Of a stretch of 33,584 nucleotides of DNA, positions 1 through 10,199 are shown one piece after another. A model generated the notes under the pieces. It worked only from the letters and a program-made list of their open reading frames with translations, was not told the DNA's origin and ran no database searches. The stretch lies in NCBI GenBank assembly GCA_003164855.1, contig PLUI01000256.1, positions 8,144 to 41,727 on the forward strand. The letters are read 5' to 3'. The position numbers and the translations under genes were made by a program. The DNA is from Acidobacteriaceae bacterium (GTDB lineage Bacteria > Acidobacteriota > Terriglobia > Terriglobales > Acidobacteriaceae). Every line of letters starts with the position of its first letter. Positions within the stretch are counted from its first letter, which is position 1.

Positions 1-2
1 AT

Positions 3-821
3 GCGACAGAACTGAGCGGGGGACAGGCCGCGTCCGAATCAGCCGGGGATGACACGCTTGAATATGAATCGCTGACGCCGAAGCTCGCACTAGGGACCTT
101 AGAACCGGCAAGCTCAACCCCCCGGCGATTCGATTGGGTTACGCTTTTGATGAGCGGGGCAATCGTCACCATCGCACTTCTGATGGGAACGGTATTCGCG
201 ATGCGTATGGGATGGCTGAAGACGGGCGGCCAGAGGCGTGCGCCCCGTCTGGCGACCACAGCGTCGGTGTCGTCTGCGCTGGCAACATCCACCGCTAAGC
301 GGGGAAACGCAAGTGCCAGCGCTCCGGGATCGTCGCCGGCTAACGCGCAGAACAGATCTACCACTGGGCAATCTGGATCTGGCGAAAGTGTGCGGGTTCC
401 TGAGGGCAGCCTGCGAGTCTATGAGAATGGCAAAGAAATCTTCCGTATACCACCTTCTGAGGCGGGCGCCACAGAAGTGCGCCCAGGAGAAAAAGACGCG
501 AACACAGATTCAGGATTGCAGCCGGCGAGCGTCGTCGAGTTGTCGCCAGAAGCGGCGGAGGGCAGCTTGTTACGGCGAGTGGAGCCAGAATATCCCGAGC
601 AAGCACTGACGCAGCGGGTTCAGGGGCCAGTGCTGCTCGACGTGCACATCAGCCCGGAAGGTGCTGTGCAAGAAATAAAGCTGGTGAGTGGAGAGCCTCT
701 CTTGGCGGAGGCGGCCATCGCAGCAGTGCGGCAATGGCGGTTCAAGCCGCAGACGGTGAACGGCCATGCAGTTGAAATGGAGACCAGGATCACTCTGAAG
801 TTCACGCTTCCTACGAATTAA
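3..821 (+). CDS. TonB-family energy transducer-like protein, 5'-truncated by window edge
   Basis: The frame of the 147..821 ORF is open back to base 3 (ATELSGGQAASESAGDD...TLLMSGAIV), so 147 is probably an internal Met. One TM segment, Pro/Ala/Ser-rich linker, and a C-terminal TonB-like domain (RVEPEYPEQALTQRVQGPVLLDVHISPEGAVQEIKLVSGEPLLAEAAIAAVRQWRFKP). Confidence 0.85.
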   Translation, partial: ATELSGGQAASESAGDDTLEYESLTPKLALGTLEPASSTPRRFDWVTLLMSGAIVTIALLMGTVFAMRMGWLKTGGQRRAPRLATTASVSSALATSTAKRGNASASAPGSSPANAQNRSTTGQSGSGESVRVPEGSLRVYENGKEIFRIPPSEAGATEVRPGEKDANTDSGLQPASVVELSPEAAEGSLLRRVEPEYPEQALTQRVQGPVLLDVHISPEGAVQEIKLVSGEPLLAEAAIAAVRQWRFKPQTVNGHAVEMETRITLKFTLPTN

Positions 822-1080
822 CAACAGCTCGCGCTCGCGCCAAGTAGCAAGATCCTGCAGAGAAATCAGCACGTCTTCCCGGAATGGCACGCGATGTTGC
901 AGAAATTTGCATAAATTTTGTAACCAAAAAATAATCTTGCGCTCGAACGCGACAATTGGGCGATGATGGGGTTCGCAAGGCGGGAACGTGCTTTACGCTC
1001 TCGCCGAAAGTTTTATCTTCCGCACGCGTTTTGCCCCGCGTAGCGAAAGCCACCAGTAGTACAAGCGGAGAGAACAGAAT

Positions 1081-2719
1081 GCCTTTGGTGCGTCGGTACA
1101 CCGCTCACGTAAGCCGTGGCCAAGTTCGAATATTCAAAACAATTGTTTGGGGAGCGATTCTTTCGCTTTCTATAACCACAGCTGCGCAGAGCGCGGTCAA
1201 CATCACCACGTATCACAACGACAATTTGCGCAGCGGACAGAACCTGCATGAAACGACGCTCACCCCGGCGCTCGTGCAAATGAACACTTTTGGGAAGTTA
1301 TTTTCGCAACCGGTGGACGGCCAGATTTATGCCGAGCCGCTGGTCCTGGCCAATCTGGAAATTCCGGGCAAAGGATTGCACACCGTGGTTTTTGTGGCGA
1401 CGGAAAATGACAGCGTGTTTGCTTTTGACGGCAATAGCAATACGGGGATCAACGCCACTCCGCTGTGGAAGGTCAGCTTTATTAATCCGGCAAAGGGAAT
1501 CACGACCGTCCCCAGCGGGGATTTGGGAACGGATGCAATTTATCCGCAGGTCGGTATTACGGGAACGCCGGTGATTGATCCGAATAATCAAACCTTGTAT
1601 GTGGTGGCGGCGACCAAAGAGAACGGCGTTTACTTTCAAAGGCTGCACGCGCTGAGTGTGACTACCGGCGCGGAACAATTTGGCGGGCCGGTGGTGATAG
1701 CGGCGACGGTGAAGGGTACTGGTTCGGGATCTTCCGGCGGTAATATTTCGTTCGATCCCTTCCGGTCGAATCAGCGGCCGGGGCTATTGCTCTTGAATGG
1801 CGGCATTTATATCGCATGGTCTTCGCACGGACTGGAAAACCAATTTACCTATCACGGATGGGTGATCGGATATAACGAAAACACCTTGAAGCAAATATCG
1901 GCATACTGCCTTACAGCCAATGGGGATCAAGGTGGAATTTGGCAGAGCGGCGACGGGCTGACTGCCGATACGCTCGGCAATATTTTCTTCATGAGCGGGA
2001 ATGGGACGTTCGACGCCAATACCGGCGGCCAGGATTACGGCATGAGCTACGTGAAGATGTCCACCAAAGGCGGCTTGAACGTAGCCGATTACTTCACGCC
2101 GTATAACGAGGCCGAAGAAAGTAATGAAGATCTGGATCTGGGTTCAGGGGGAGCGATGCTACTTCCCTATTTGACCGGAGCAACGTATCCGTATCTGGCA
2201 GTCGGCGCCGGGAAAGACGGAACCATGTATGTGGTGAACCGAAACGACATGGGCCATTTCAATGCGTCGGGAAACCAGCAAATCGTAGAGTCGATTCCAA
2301 ACGCGTTTGCGGGCCACGGGCTGTACAGCACTCCGGCGTACTGGCAGGGATATTTGTATTTTTGGGCTCCGAACGATGTATTACGCGTTTTCCAGATGGT
2401 GAACGGTCTGGTGTCGACGACGCCGGTGGCGACCGGCTCGATAACGTTTGGTTCTCCTGGCGCCACGCCCGTGGTTTCCGCCAATAGCGGAGCGGACGGG
2501 ATTGTATGGGCCATCCAACCGGCAGGCTATGCCACCGGCGCCCCGGCTATATTGTATGCGCTGAACGCGCTCACGGCCGCCCAACTGTACAACAGCAGCC
2601 AGGCTGGGACGCGTGATACCGCGGGGCCAGCCATTAAATTTACCCCGCCAACCGTGGCGAATGGCAAGGTGTACGTTCCGACCGCCAGCGAACTGGATGT
2701 CTATGGCTTGCTGCCTTAG
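1081..2719 (+). CDS. secreted PQQ-type/beta-propeller repeat protein
   Basis: Open from 956, but ATG at 1081 gives a signal-peptide-like N terminus. Propeller motifs such as VVFVATENDSVFAFDGNSN and TVANGKVYVPTASELDVYGLLP. Confidence 0.75.
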
Positions 2720-2733
2720 GGACCCGGACGATA

Positions 2734-2867
2734 GAGACTTTGGTTATGGGTGCTTTTGACCTCTTGCTTGCGATTTGCAGCTGGGGGTAGTATCACTTTC
2801 ACTCCGACTGCATCGCTAAGGGATGGCATGTTTCGGATTATTAATTCGTGACCGGTATCTCCCCCCA
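2734..2867 (+). ncRNA. candidate conserved leader/structured element, copy A
   Basis: Shares GAGACTTT-N-GT...GGGYGCTTTTG-N-CCTCTTGC...TTGCA...GTAGT-N-TC and a distal CTCCCCCC with 9904-10036, at nearly identical spacing (134 vs 133 bp). Confidence 0.4.
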
Positions 2868-3115
2868 ACAAAAAGACCCAGCATTTTGGTAATTGCCACG
2901 AGTGTAGCTGTGAAGTTTGGCTTCGCTCGGGAAGGCAGATGCCGGGCAACCTGTTTCCGGATTCGTGTTTTACCCGGGGAGCAACCCACGCGAATCGCAA
3001 GCAGGCAGGCGAAGGCATAAACAAACATGAATCGTTTCCACCTTCGTCAAGCAAGCGGGCCCGATAACTGGTGCGTAGTGAACCCATTCCCCAAAATCTT
3101 GTGCGGAGGTAGTTT

Positions 3116-6100
3116 GTGAAATTGAATCGCAGCGGCCGTTCCAATGTGCAACCGCAGGTCTGTCTGAGCCTGGCAGCTCTATTCGTGCTCTGCCTGGCGT
3201 TTTCGCCAGTTCTGGCGCAGGCCCAGACCTACACGCCTAACGATATTTACACGATTGTTGGCGGCGGCGTTCCTTATCCGACGTCCGCGCCACTGACGGC
3301 CGACCTGCCGGGGGCCAGCGCAGCGATTGAGGATTCTTCTGGCAACGTCTATATCGCCGCGCCAGACTCCGCCTACGTGTTTAAGTTGACTTCTGCGGGT
3401 GTGTTGAGCACCTACGCAGGCCTTGGCTTCGGCGGTCACAGCCCCGATAACAATCCAGCCATCAAGTCTACGATCTACGCGGTTACCGGCCTCGCATTTG
3501 ACAGCAGCGGCAATGTATATTTCGCCGATGCGGCGGGCTCGCGCATCAGGGAAGTGAATGCGACGACGGGCAAGATTTCGACCGTGGCGGGAAACGGCGA
3601 CAAGTGCGACCACGCCGAGGTTTGTGGCGACGGCGGACTGGCGATCGACGCCAACTTGAATCTGCCGGAATCGGTCGTGCTCGACGCCGCTGGCAACCTG
3701 TACATAGCAGATGCCGGCGACAACCGGATCCGCGTGGTCAACATGACGAAGAGCACGATTACGATCGCGGGCGTGAGCATTGCTCCGGGGGATATTCAGA
3801 GCGTGGCCGGCCGCGAAAATGACATTACAGGATGCGCCAACTCGCAGACCGCTTGCGGCGATGGCGCGGCAGCGAACGCGGCTTACTTGAACCTGCCTTA
3901 CGGTGTCGCGCTGGACAGCGCTGGCAACATCTATATCGCGGATACCGAAGACCAGAAAATCCGCGTGGTGAACGTTGGGACCAGCCCCATCACTATTTTG
4001 GGGACGCCCATTGCAGCGGGAGTCATCGAAACGGTTGTCGGCAACGGTATCGCCTGCACGAATCCTGTGAGTGGTTGCGGAGATGGAAGAACCCTTACCT
4101 CGGCCGAAGTGACTCGTCCGCAAGGTCTTTTTGTCGATCCTTCGAATAACGTTTACATCGCGGACACTGGGGATAGCCGCATTCGTAAGGTAACCGCCTC
4201 GACTGACCAGATCAGCACCGTGGTAAATTCCGCGGGAACGCCTGGATTCACGAATGATGGCGGCCTGGCGACGAGCGCGCAGATCGATTTGCCGGGCGGC
4301 ATCTGGGTGGATTCTTCGGGCGATCTGTTCGTGGCCGATAGCGGCAATGCGCGCATTCGCGTGGTGAACAACCAAACCGCCCCGATCACGGTGGGTGGAA
4401 CCTCGATTGGAGTCGGCGATATCGAAACCATCGCTGGCGGCGGCAGCGAGGTTCCGGCGAACGGATCCCCGACGGGCGCGACTCTCGCGCTGCCTTGGGA
4501 TGTAGTGGAATATGGCGGCAATCTTTACATCGTGGATCAGGGCAACAACCGGATCCTCGAAGTAACGAACCCCACCAATAGTTCGGCGCAGATCTCGGTA
4601 TACGCGGGCAACGGCAGCACCGGTTCCTGCTCCGTGCAGACTCCGCCACTACCCGCCCTCTGCACGGGCGACGGGGGATTGGCTACTGCAGCGTCATTGA
4701 ATGGGCCCAGTTCGGTTGCATTCGATGCCAGTGGCAACATGTACATCGCCGATTCCAACAACATGGTGATTCGCGAAGTGAACGGGACCACTCACGATAT
4801 CAGCACCGTAGTTGGCAGTGGCTATTCCTGTTACCCAACCACCGGGACTTGCGGAGATGGCGGCGTTGCAACCTCGGCGAGCTTCTCGTTTCCATTGAAT
4901 GTCACATTCGACACAGCCGGCAATCTCTACATCAGCGACTGGCAGGGTTACAAAATTCGTAAAGTGGTTCCTTTGGGCGGCAGCATTGCCAACGGAACGA
5001 TCTCCACGATCGCTGGAACCGGCGTCTCGGGTTCCAAAGGAAACAACGGAAAGGCTACCAGCGCAAACCTGAATCACCCGGCGGGTCTGGTGGTCGATAG
5101 CTCCAGCAATGTTTATATCTCTGATCAATACAACAATGAGGTTCGGCAGGTTGTGCAATCGCCGAACGCCTCTACCTGCAGCCAAACCACCGGCTATATC
5201 TGCCAATGGGCGTTGAATGCGGATGCAAAGCTGGGCGGAGACGGGCTTAACAAGCTGGATGGCAGCATGTGGAACCCGCTGGAACTGGCGATCGACCCCT
5301 CGAACAACGTCTACATTTCCGGGGGCAACAATAACGTGGTGCAGAGAATCAGCGCCGCGACCAGCATCTACAGCACAGTGGCAGGTAGTTCCACCAATTC
5401 GATTCAAGGCGGATTCGGCGGAGATAAAGGGCCTGCAACCAGCGCCAAGATGGCCAACCTGGGCGCATGGGTCGATGCGAGCAGCAATCTGTACATTGCT
5501 GACGGCGGCAACAACCGCGTTCGCTATGTTCCGCTGGCGCCCGCAGCGACAGCCACTCCAACCACGCTGGCGGTTGGGCAATGGGCTCTGGGTACTACCG
5601 GCACCGCGCAGCCAGTGACGTTGAGCAGCACCGGCGGTGAGGATCTCAGTATCACTAGCGAGCCCACTTTCTCTGGGACGAACAGCGGCGATTTCTCGCA
5701 GACCAATACCTGCGGAACCCTTCCGGCGACTATCTCTCCGGATGATACTTGCACGATCAACGTGAGCCTGACTCCGAGCGTGTATGGCCCGGAAACGGCT
5801 ACGATGACCATCAACGATAACTCGATCGGCGGCTCGCAGACGGTGACGTTGACCGGATCGGGTCCGAACTTCAGCATTTCGGCCTCGCCGACAACGATTA
5901 CCCTGGCACCGGGCGCCGGGGGAAATTCCACCATCACGCTGAAGCCGGAAGCGAAGTTTACAGGAAGCGTCCCGGTGAGCTATACGGGTTGTCCGCCGAG
6001 TTCGACGTGCACGCTCAATCCAACCAGCGTAAACGTGCCTCCGGGATCAGCAGTAACCACGACGCTGACGATCCAAACTACGACCGGTACGGGCGCGGGA

Positions 6101-6175
6101 ACGTACACGGTGACGGTCACCGGCGTGTTTGCCCCGCTATCCAACTCAACCACGGTCACGGTCACGGTACAGTAA
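3116..6175 (+). CDS. secreted NHL-repeat beta-propeller protein with C-terminal Ig-like/ASH-like domains
   Basis: GTG start with GGAGG upstream. Signal peptide followed by many repeats of the type GNLYIADAGDNRIRVVN; C-terminal FSISASPTTITLAPGAGGNSTITL... module. Confidence 0.85.
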   Translation: MKLNRSGRSNVQPQVCLSLAALFVLCLAFSPVLAQAQTYTPNDIYTIVGGGVPYPTSAPLTADLPGASAAIEDSSGNVYIAAPDSAYVFKLTSAGVLSTYAGLGFGGHSPDNNPAIKSTIYAVTGLAFDSSGNVYFADAAGSRIREVNATTGKISTVAGNGDKCDHAEVCGDGGLAIDANLNLPESVVLDAAGNLYIADAGDNRIRVVNMTKSTITIAGVSIAPGDIQSVAGRENDITGCANSQTACGDGAAANAAYLNLPYGVALDSAGNIYIADTEDQKIRVVNVGTSPITILGTPIAAGVIETVVGNGIACTNPVSGCGDGRTLTSAEVTRPQGLFVDPSNNVYIADTGDSRIRKVTASTDQISTVVNSAGTPGFTNDGGLATSAQIDLPGGIWVDSSGDLFVADSGNARIRVVNNQTAPITVGGTSIGVGDIETIAGGGSEVPANGSPTGATLALPWDVVEYGGNLYIVDQGNNRILEVTNPTNSSAQISVYAGNGSTGSCSVQTPPLPALCTGDGGLATAASLNGPSSVAFDASGNMYIADSNNMVIREVNGTTHDISTVVGSGYSCYPTTGTCGDGGVATSASFSFPLNVTFDTAGNLYISDWQGYKIRKVVPLGGSIANGTISTIAGTGVSGSKGNNGKATSANLNHPAGLVVDSSSNVYISDQYNNEVRQVVQSPNASTCSQTTGYICQWALNADAKLGGDGLNKLDGSMWNPLELAIDPSNNVYISGGNNNVVQRISAATSIYSTVAGSSTNSIQGGFGGDKGPATSAKMANLGAWVDASSNLYIADGGNNRVRYVPLAPAATATPTTLAVGQWALGTTGTAQPVTLSSTGGEDLSITSEPTFSGTNSGDFSQTNTCGTLPATISPDDTCTINVSLTPSVYGPETATMTINDNSIGGSQTVTLTGSGPNFSISASPTTITLAPGAGGNSTITLKPEAKFTGSVPVSYTGCPPSSTCTLNPTSVNVPPGSAVTTTLTIQTTTGTGAGTYTVTVTGVFAPLSNSTTVTVTVQ

Positions 6176-6226
6176 GGATGAAAGTCGAGCCTTATCGGAG
6201 ACCGAGGAGCAGTTGAATGCATTGTG

Positions 6227-6256
6227 AGGCGGACTCTCATGGAGTCCGCCTTTTTT
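6227..6256 (+). terminator. intrinsic terminator of the NHL-repeat gene
   Basis: Perfect 10-bp stem AGGCGGACTC-TCATG-GAGTCCGCCT followed by a T tract. Confidence 0.9.
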
Positions 6257-6494
6257 GATTTTTCTTGGCGTTGAGATCTTGAAATCCGCGTCAATTTTGT
6301 CGGAGTGGGCGCTGTCAGCGGGGTACGAAGATTTTGAATTGCGGCGTAAATCAAGGATAGTATCTTAGCCGTTCTGTGGATCCAGCAGTTCAGTTGTAAT
6401 TAACTTCTGCAGCCTGGCAGCGCCGGCAAAGTCGGACTGTTGCTCTGGACTGTTGGGCCGTCCGAATGTTGCTGGCTATTTTCTGGGGGCATCA

Positions 6495-8489
6495 ATGCGC
6501 ATCAACTCCTTCCTGATATCGTTCACGTTACTGGCAGTATCTTTTGGCTCGCTCACACCTGCCGCGCAGGGCCAAGGTTTTACCGGTGTTTTTACGCAGC
6601 ACAATGACACGGCGCGCACCGGCCAAAACCTGAACGAAACCGATCTCACCCCGGCGAACGTGACCTCCAGCAAGTTCGGAAGGATATTTTCTTATCCTGT
6701 CGACGGCCAGGTATACGCCCAGCCGCTTTACGTGCCGAATGTCACGATTCCGAACCAGGGCGTGCACAACGTTTTGTACGTGGCAACGGAGAACGACAGC
6801 CTGTACGCCTTTGATGCCGACGGATTGACGCCGAACATCCTGTGGCAGCTGAGTTTTATTAATCCTGGGAACGGGATTACGACGATCAATTGCATTACGA
6901 CAGGGATCGTTTGCAATGTCTATCCCATCACAGGAATTACTTCCACTCCCGTGATCGACCCCACCAGCGATACGATTTATCTTCTGGTGCGGACCCAGGA
7001 AAACAATAATTCAGTCCAGAGGCTTCACGCCCTGGATATTACGACGGGAGCGGAGAAATTTGGCGGCCCGGTAGAGATCGCGGCGGTGGTGAACGGTACC
7101 GGGACTGGAACCTCGCGGGGAAAGATTCTGTTCGATGCGCTTCACGACAATCAGCGCACGGCATTGCTGCTGGCGAACGGCAATATTTATATCGGATGGG
7201 CGGGCCAGGCACATGGCTGGATCATGGCCTACAATGCGCAGACGCTGGCGCAAGTAGCCGTCATGAACACGACTCCGAATGGAACTCTGGGCGGCGTCTG
7301 GCAAGCGGGTAACGGGCCGGCGCTGGATTCGTTGGGCAACATTTATTTTGCTACGGGAGACGGAACATTCGACGCAAACACGGGCGGCGTCGACTACGGC
7401 GATACTTTGCTGAAGATGAATGCCAACCTGACAGTATTGGATTATTTCACCCCTATGGATCAGGCGTGCCGTTTGCTGCCAAACGATTTGGACTTGGGAT
7501 CGGGCGGGCCGCTGATTTTTCCTGCCCAGAGCGGTTCCTATCCAGACGAGATTATCGAATCCGGCAAGGGCGGGTCGCCATGTGATTTGTTCGGCAGCAC
7601 GTATGCGGTTCCTATCTACCTTGTGAACCGCGACGAAATGGGGGGATATGATCCCAATCAAGATCAGGATATTCAGACCATCGAGGGGACGGTTCACGGT
7701 TACTGGGGCAGTCCGACTTATTGGCAGAGTCCCACGGCGCAATATGTTTACTACTCGGGGATGACCAACGAGACTGGGGATGGAGATTATCTCAAGCAGT
7801 ACAGCATAACGAATGGACTAGTGTCGACGGCGCCGGTGGAACAAACACTGAATCTTTTTCCCGTAGGAAGTACTCCGTCCGTTTCGGCCAACGGAACCAG
7901 AAACGGCATTTTGTGGACGGTGGAACGCAAAGACATCCTTTCGGCCTCGCCGGGAACGCATCCGGCGGTTCTCTACGCGTACGAGGCCGCGAATGTTTCA
8001 AAGCTGCTCTACGACAGTGCGCAAGCGAAAGGACTGAGGGATCAGCCCGGCTGCGCCAACAAATTTATTACGCCTACCGTCGCCAACGGAAAAGTCTATG
8101 TTGGAACGCAGAATGAGTTGGACGTTTACGGGATACTGCCGACTACGCAAACCACTCCAGTGGCCACTATTTCAGCCCCTTGCATTAACTTTGCCGCGCA
8201 AACCGTGGGCGAGAAAAGTCCTCCGGCCGGTACAATCCTGAGCAATCTTGGGCCGGGCAATTTGATCATCAACAGCATTGCTCTCACGGGCTACAATCCA
8301 ACGGAATTCACGGAAACCAATACCTGCGGCGCGTCGCTGGCGCCGGGGACCTCGTGTACCATCAGCATTACGTTTACAGCATCGGTAGCGAAGATACCGC
8401 AGATCGTAGACGTGGCCATCAGCGACAACGCCGCGGGTGGTGGGACAAATGTGTTCGTGATCGGAGTCGCAACCAAGACGGCTCGCTGA
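6495..8489 (+). CDS. secreted beta-propeller protein with C-terminal ASH/choice-of-anchor-like domain
   Basis: ATG at 6495 followed by a signal peptide. Paralogous to 1081..2719 (YVATENDSLYAFDADG, TVANGKVYVGTQNELDVYGILP). C-terminal INFAAQTVGEKSPPAGTILSNLG...TCTISITFTAS. Confidence 0.75.
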   Translation: MRINSFLISFTLLAVSFGSLTPAAQGQGFTGVFTQHNDTARTGQNLNETDLTPANVTSSKFGRIFSYPVDGQVYAQPLYVPNVTIPNQGVHNVLYVATENDSLYAFDADGLTPNILWQLSFINPGNGITTINCITTGIVCNVYPITGITSTPVIDPTSDTIYLLVRTQENNNSVQRLHALDITTGAEKFGGPVEIAAVVNGTGTGTSRGKILFDALHDNQRTALLLANGNIYIGWAGQAHGWIMAYNAQTLAQVAVMNTTPNGTLGGVWQAGNGPALDSLGNIYFATGDGTFDANTGGVDYGDTLLKMNANLTVLDYFTPMDQACRLLPNDLDLGSGGPLIFPAQSGSYPDEIIESGKGGSPCDLFGSTYAVPIYLVNRDEMGGYDPNQDQDIQTIEGTVHGYWGSPTYWQSPTAQYVYYSGMTNETGDGDYLKQYSITNGLVSTAPVEQTLNLFPVGSTPSVSANGTRNGILWTVERKDILSASPGTHPAVLYAYEAANVSKLLYDSAQAKGLRDQPGCANKFITPTVANGKVYVGTQNELDVYGILPTTQTTPVATISAPCINFAAQTVGEKSPPAGTILSNLGPGNLIINSIALTGYNPTEFTETNTCGASLAPGTSCTISITFTASVAKIPQIVDVAISDNAAGGGTNVFVIGVATKTAR

Positions 8490-8730
8490 ATGCTGAATTA
8501 TGACGAGAGTAGTTCGAGCGCATGCGAGGTCATGTTCAACCTGCAAAACTGGCGACTCTGAACCTCAGAAAACATGACTCAATCCGTTCTGCGGCTTAGA
8601 GTTCTCATTCTCCTTTGCCGGTACTAAGTCGCACCTCAATGGGAAATAGACCGCGGCCCAAGTGCTACCATTAAAACTTAAAAACTTACCTGGCAAATTT
8701 TTTAAATTGGTTTTTTGGAGGCGTCCCGAT

Positions 8731-9768
8731 ATGCGCTCTGGTTGGCTGATCTTCTTCATGACGATCTGTTTGCTGTTCGGCGTTCTGGCTTGGGGACAAA
8801 CGAAACCGGCGACCGAGCCACCCGCCACAACTCCAGCCGCGGCAGCGGATGACGATGATGATCGACCCGTGCCTCCACCGCCGTCTGCCGCTGCGGTGCC
8901 CGCCGATGCACCGGTGTTGACTGTCAAGGGGCTATGCCCGGGGGGGGCGGCAAAGCCAGGCGAGGTCGCCGCCGGATGCCAAACGATAATTACCCGCGCC
9001 GAGTTCGAGAAAATCGCCCGCGCCATTCAGCCCAGCCTGTCGCCAGTGATAAAGCGCCAGCTAATGAATTTGTATCCTCGACTTCTGATTATGACGCACG
9101 AAGCGGAAGTGCGTGGCTTGGATAAGGAAGAGTATTTTCAGCAGACGTTGGCCTACGCTCGGATGCAGATATTAACTCAGCAACTCACTCGCCGCGTGCA
9201 ACAGGAGGCAGCGAAGGTTCCGGAGACGGATATTGCTGACTACTACGGGAAGAATCCAGAGAGTTTCAAGGAATATAACCTGGAGCGCATCTACATCCCG
9301 CGCCTGAAGCAGGAGCCGCCACCCAGCGTCAAGCTCAGCGAGGAAGCCGAAAAAGAGCGGCAAAAAAACGCGGAAGACGCGATGACGAAACTGGCGGAAG
9401 CGCTGCGCGTGCGAGCCGCAAACGGGGAAGAGTTTGCTGTGCTGCAGAAGGAGGCGTATCAATCGGCGGGAATGAAGAGCAATCCGCCCAATGCCAGCAT
9501 GGGTAAGATTCGACGGACGGGACTGCCGCCGGGCCACGGCGCTGTATTCAGCCTGAAGGTGGGCGAAGTCTCGCTGGTGTTAACCGATTCCGGAGGTCAT
9601 TACATTTACAAACTGGATGCTATCGGCATGGAAAGTTTGGCCGATGCAAAAGACGAGATTCACAACATACTGCAAGGCCAGCGGATGAAGGAATTCATGG
9701 CCAAGATCCAGGGACCATTCTCAACTGAGGTGAATGATGCCTACTTTGCAAATGCGCCAGCGCGGTAG
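8731..9768 (+). CDS. PpiC/SurA-like peptidyl-prolyl isomerase, exported
   Basis: Signal peptide MRSGWLIFFMTICLLFGVLAWGQ, helical chaperone-like region, C-terminal parvulin-like GMKSNPPNASMGKIRRTGLPPGHGAVFSLKVGEVSLVLTDSGGHYIYKL. Confidence 0.75.
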   Translation: MRSGWLIFFMTICLLFGVLAWGQTKPATEPPATTPAAAADDDDDRPVPPPPSAAAVPADAPVLTVKGLCPGGAAKPGEVAAGCQTIITRAEFEKIARAIQPSLSPVIKRQLMNLYPRLLIMTHEAEVRGLDKEEYFQQTLAYARMQILTQQLTRRVQQEAAKVPETDIADYYGKNPESFKEYNLERIYIPRLKQEPPPSVKLSEEAEKERQKNAEDAMTKLAEALRVRAANGEEFAVLQKEAYQSAGMKSNPPNASMGKIRRTGLPPGHGAVFSLKVGEVSLVLTDSGGHYIYKLDAIGMESLADAKDEIHNILQGQRMKEFMAKIQGPFSTEVNDAYFANAPAR

Positions 9769-9903
9769 GGCCGGCTGGCACCCCGGCGAATGCGGTTGCC
9801 CCCAAGTAACAACTCCATTGTTTGGTTAAGTTTAAGGACGATCTTCTTATTGGCTGGCTTATCGTAAAAGGAATAAGGCCAGAAACGCATTCTTGACCGA
9901 ATG

Positions 9904-10036
9904 GAGACTTTCGTCACTAGGGCTTTTGGCCTCTTGCAGTAAATTGCAATGTTCCGTAGTCTCTAGCTACATCGGTGGCACCTTACGATTGCCACTCGGA
10001 CCGCAACGAATAAGTTTAGGCTGTAACTCCCCCCCA
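9904..10036 (+). ncRNA. candidate conserved leader/structured element, copy B, upstream of NusG paralog
   Basis: See copy A at 2734-2867; same 5' block and distal CTCCCCCCC at matching distance. Confidence 0.4.
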
Positions 10037-10199
10037 TTATTAACGACGGCAGTGGGCCGCCTTTGGACCGCGTATCCGAAAACGGCTACGGGAGGCGGAG
10101 CTTTATCCGGGGTTCCGGCTGGACAATTCTTGCGGAGTCACGGAATGTGACTCAGAGGGCGGAGCTACGACAAGCACTCAGATTTCGGACTATCCAGTG

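Noticed and set aside
894-912. Sigma-54-like TGGCACGCGATGTTGCA
   Set aside because: Looks good by eye, but GG-to-GC spacing is 11 rather than the strict 10 nt of -24/-12 promoters.
2783-2793. GGGGGTAGTAT resembling the RfaH ops core GGCGGTAG
   Set aside because: Copy B of the same element reads TTCCGTAGTCT there, so the ops-like part is not conserved; only GTAGTNTC is shared.
3179-4375. 398-aa minus-strand ORF antisense to the NHL-repeat gene
   Set aside because: Lies wholly within a convincing plus-strand repeat CDS; repetitive Arg/Ala/Ile-rich translation mirrors the NHL repeats and is best explained as a GC-rich shadow ORF.
9976-9994. TGGCACCTTACGATTGCC as a sigma-54 promoter upstream of the NusG paralog
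   Set aside because: GG-to-GC spacing is 12 nt; also lies inside the candidate RNA element.
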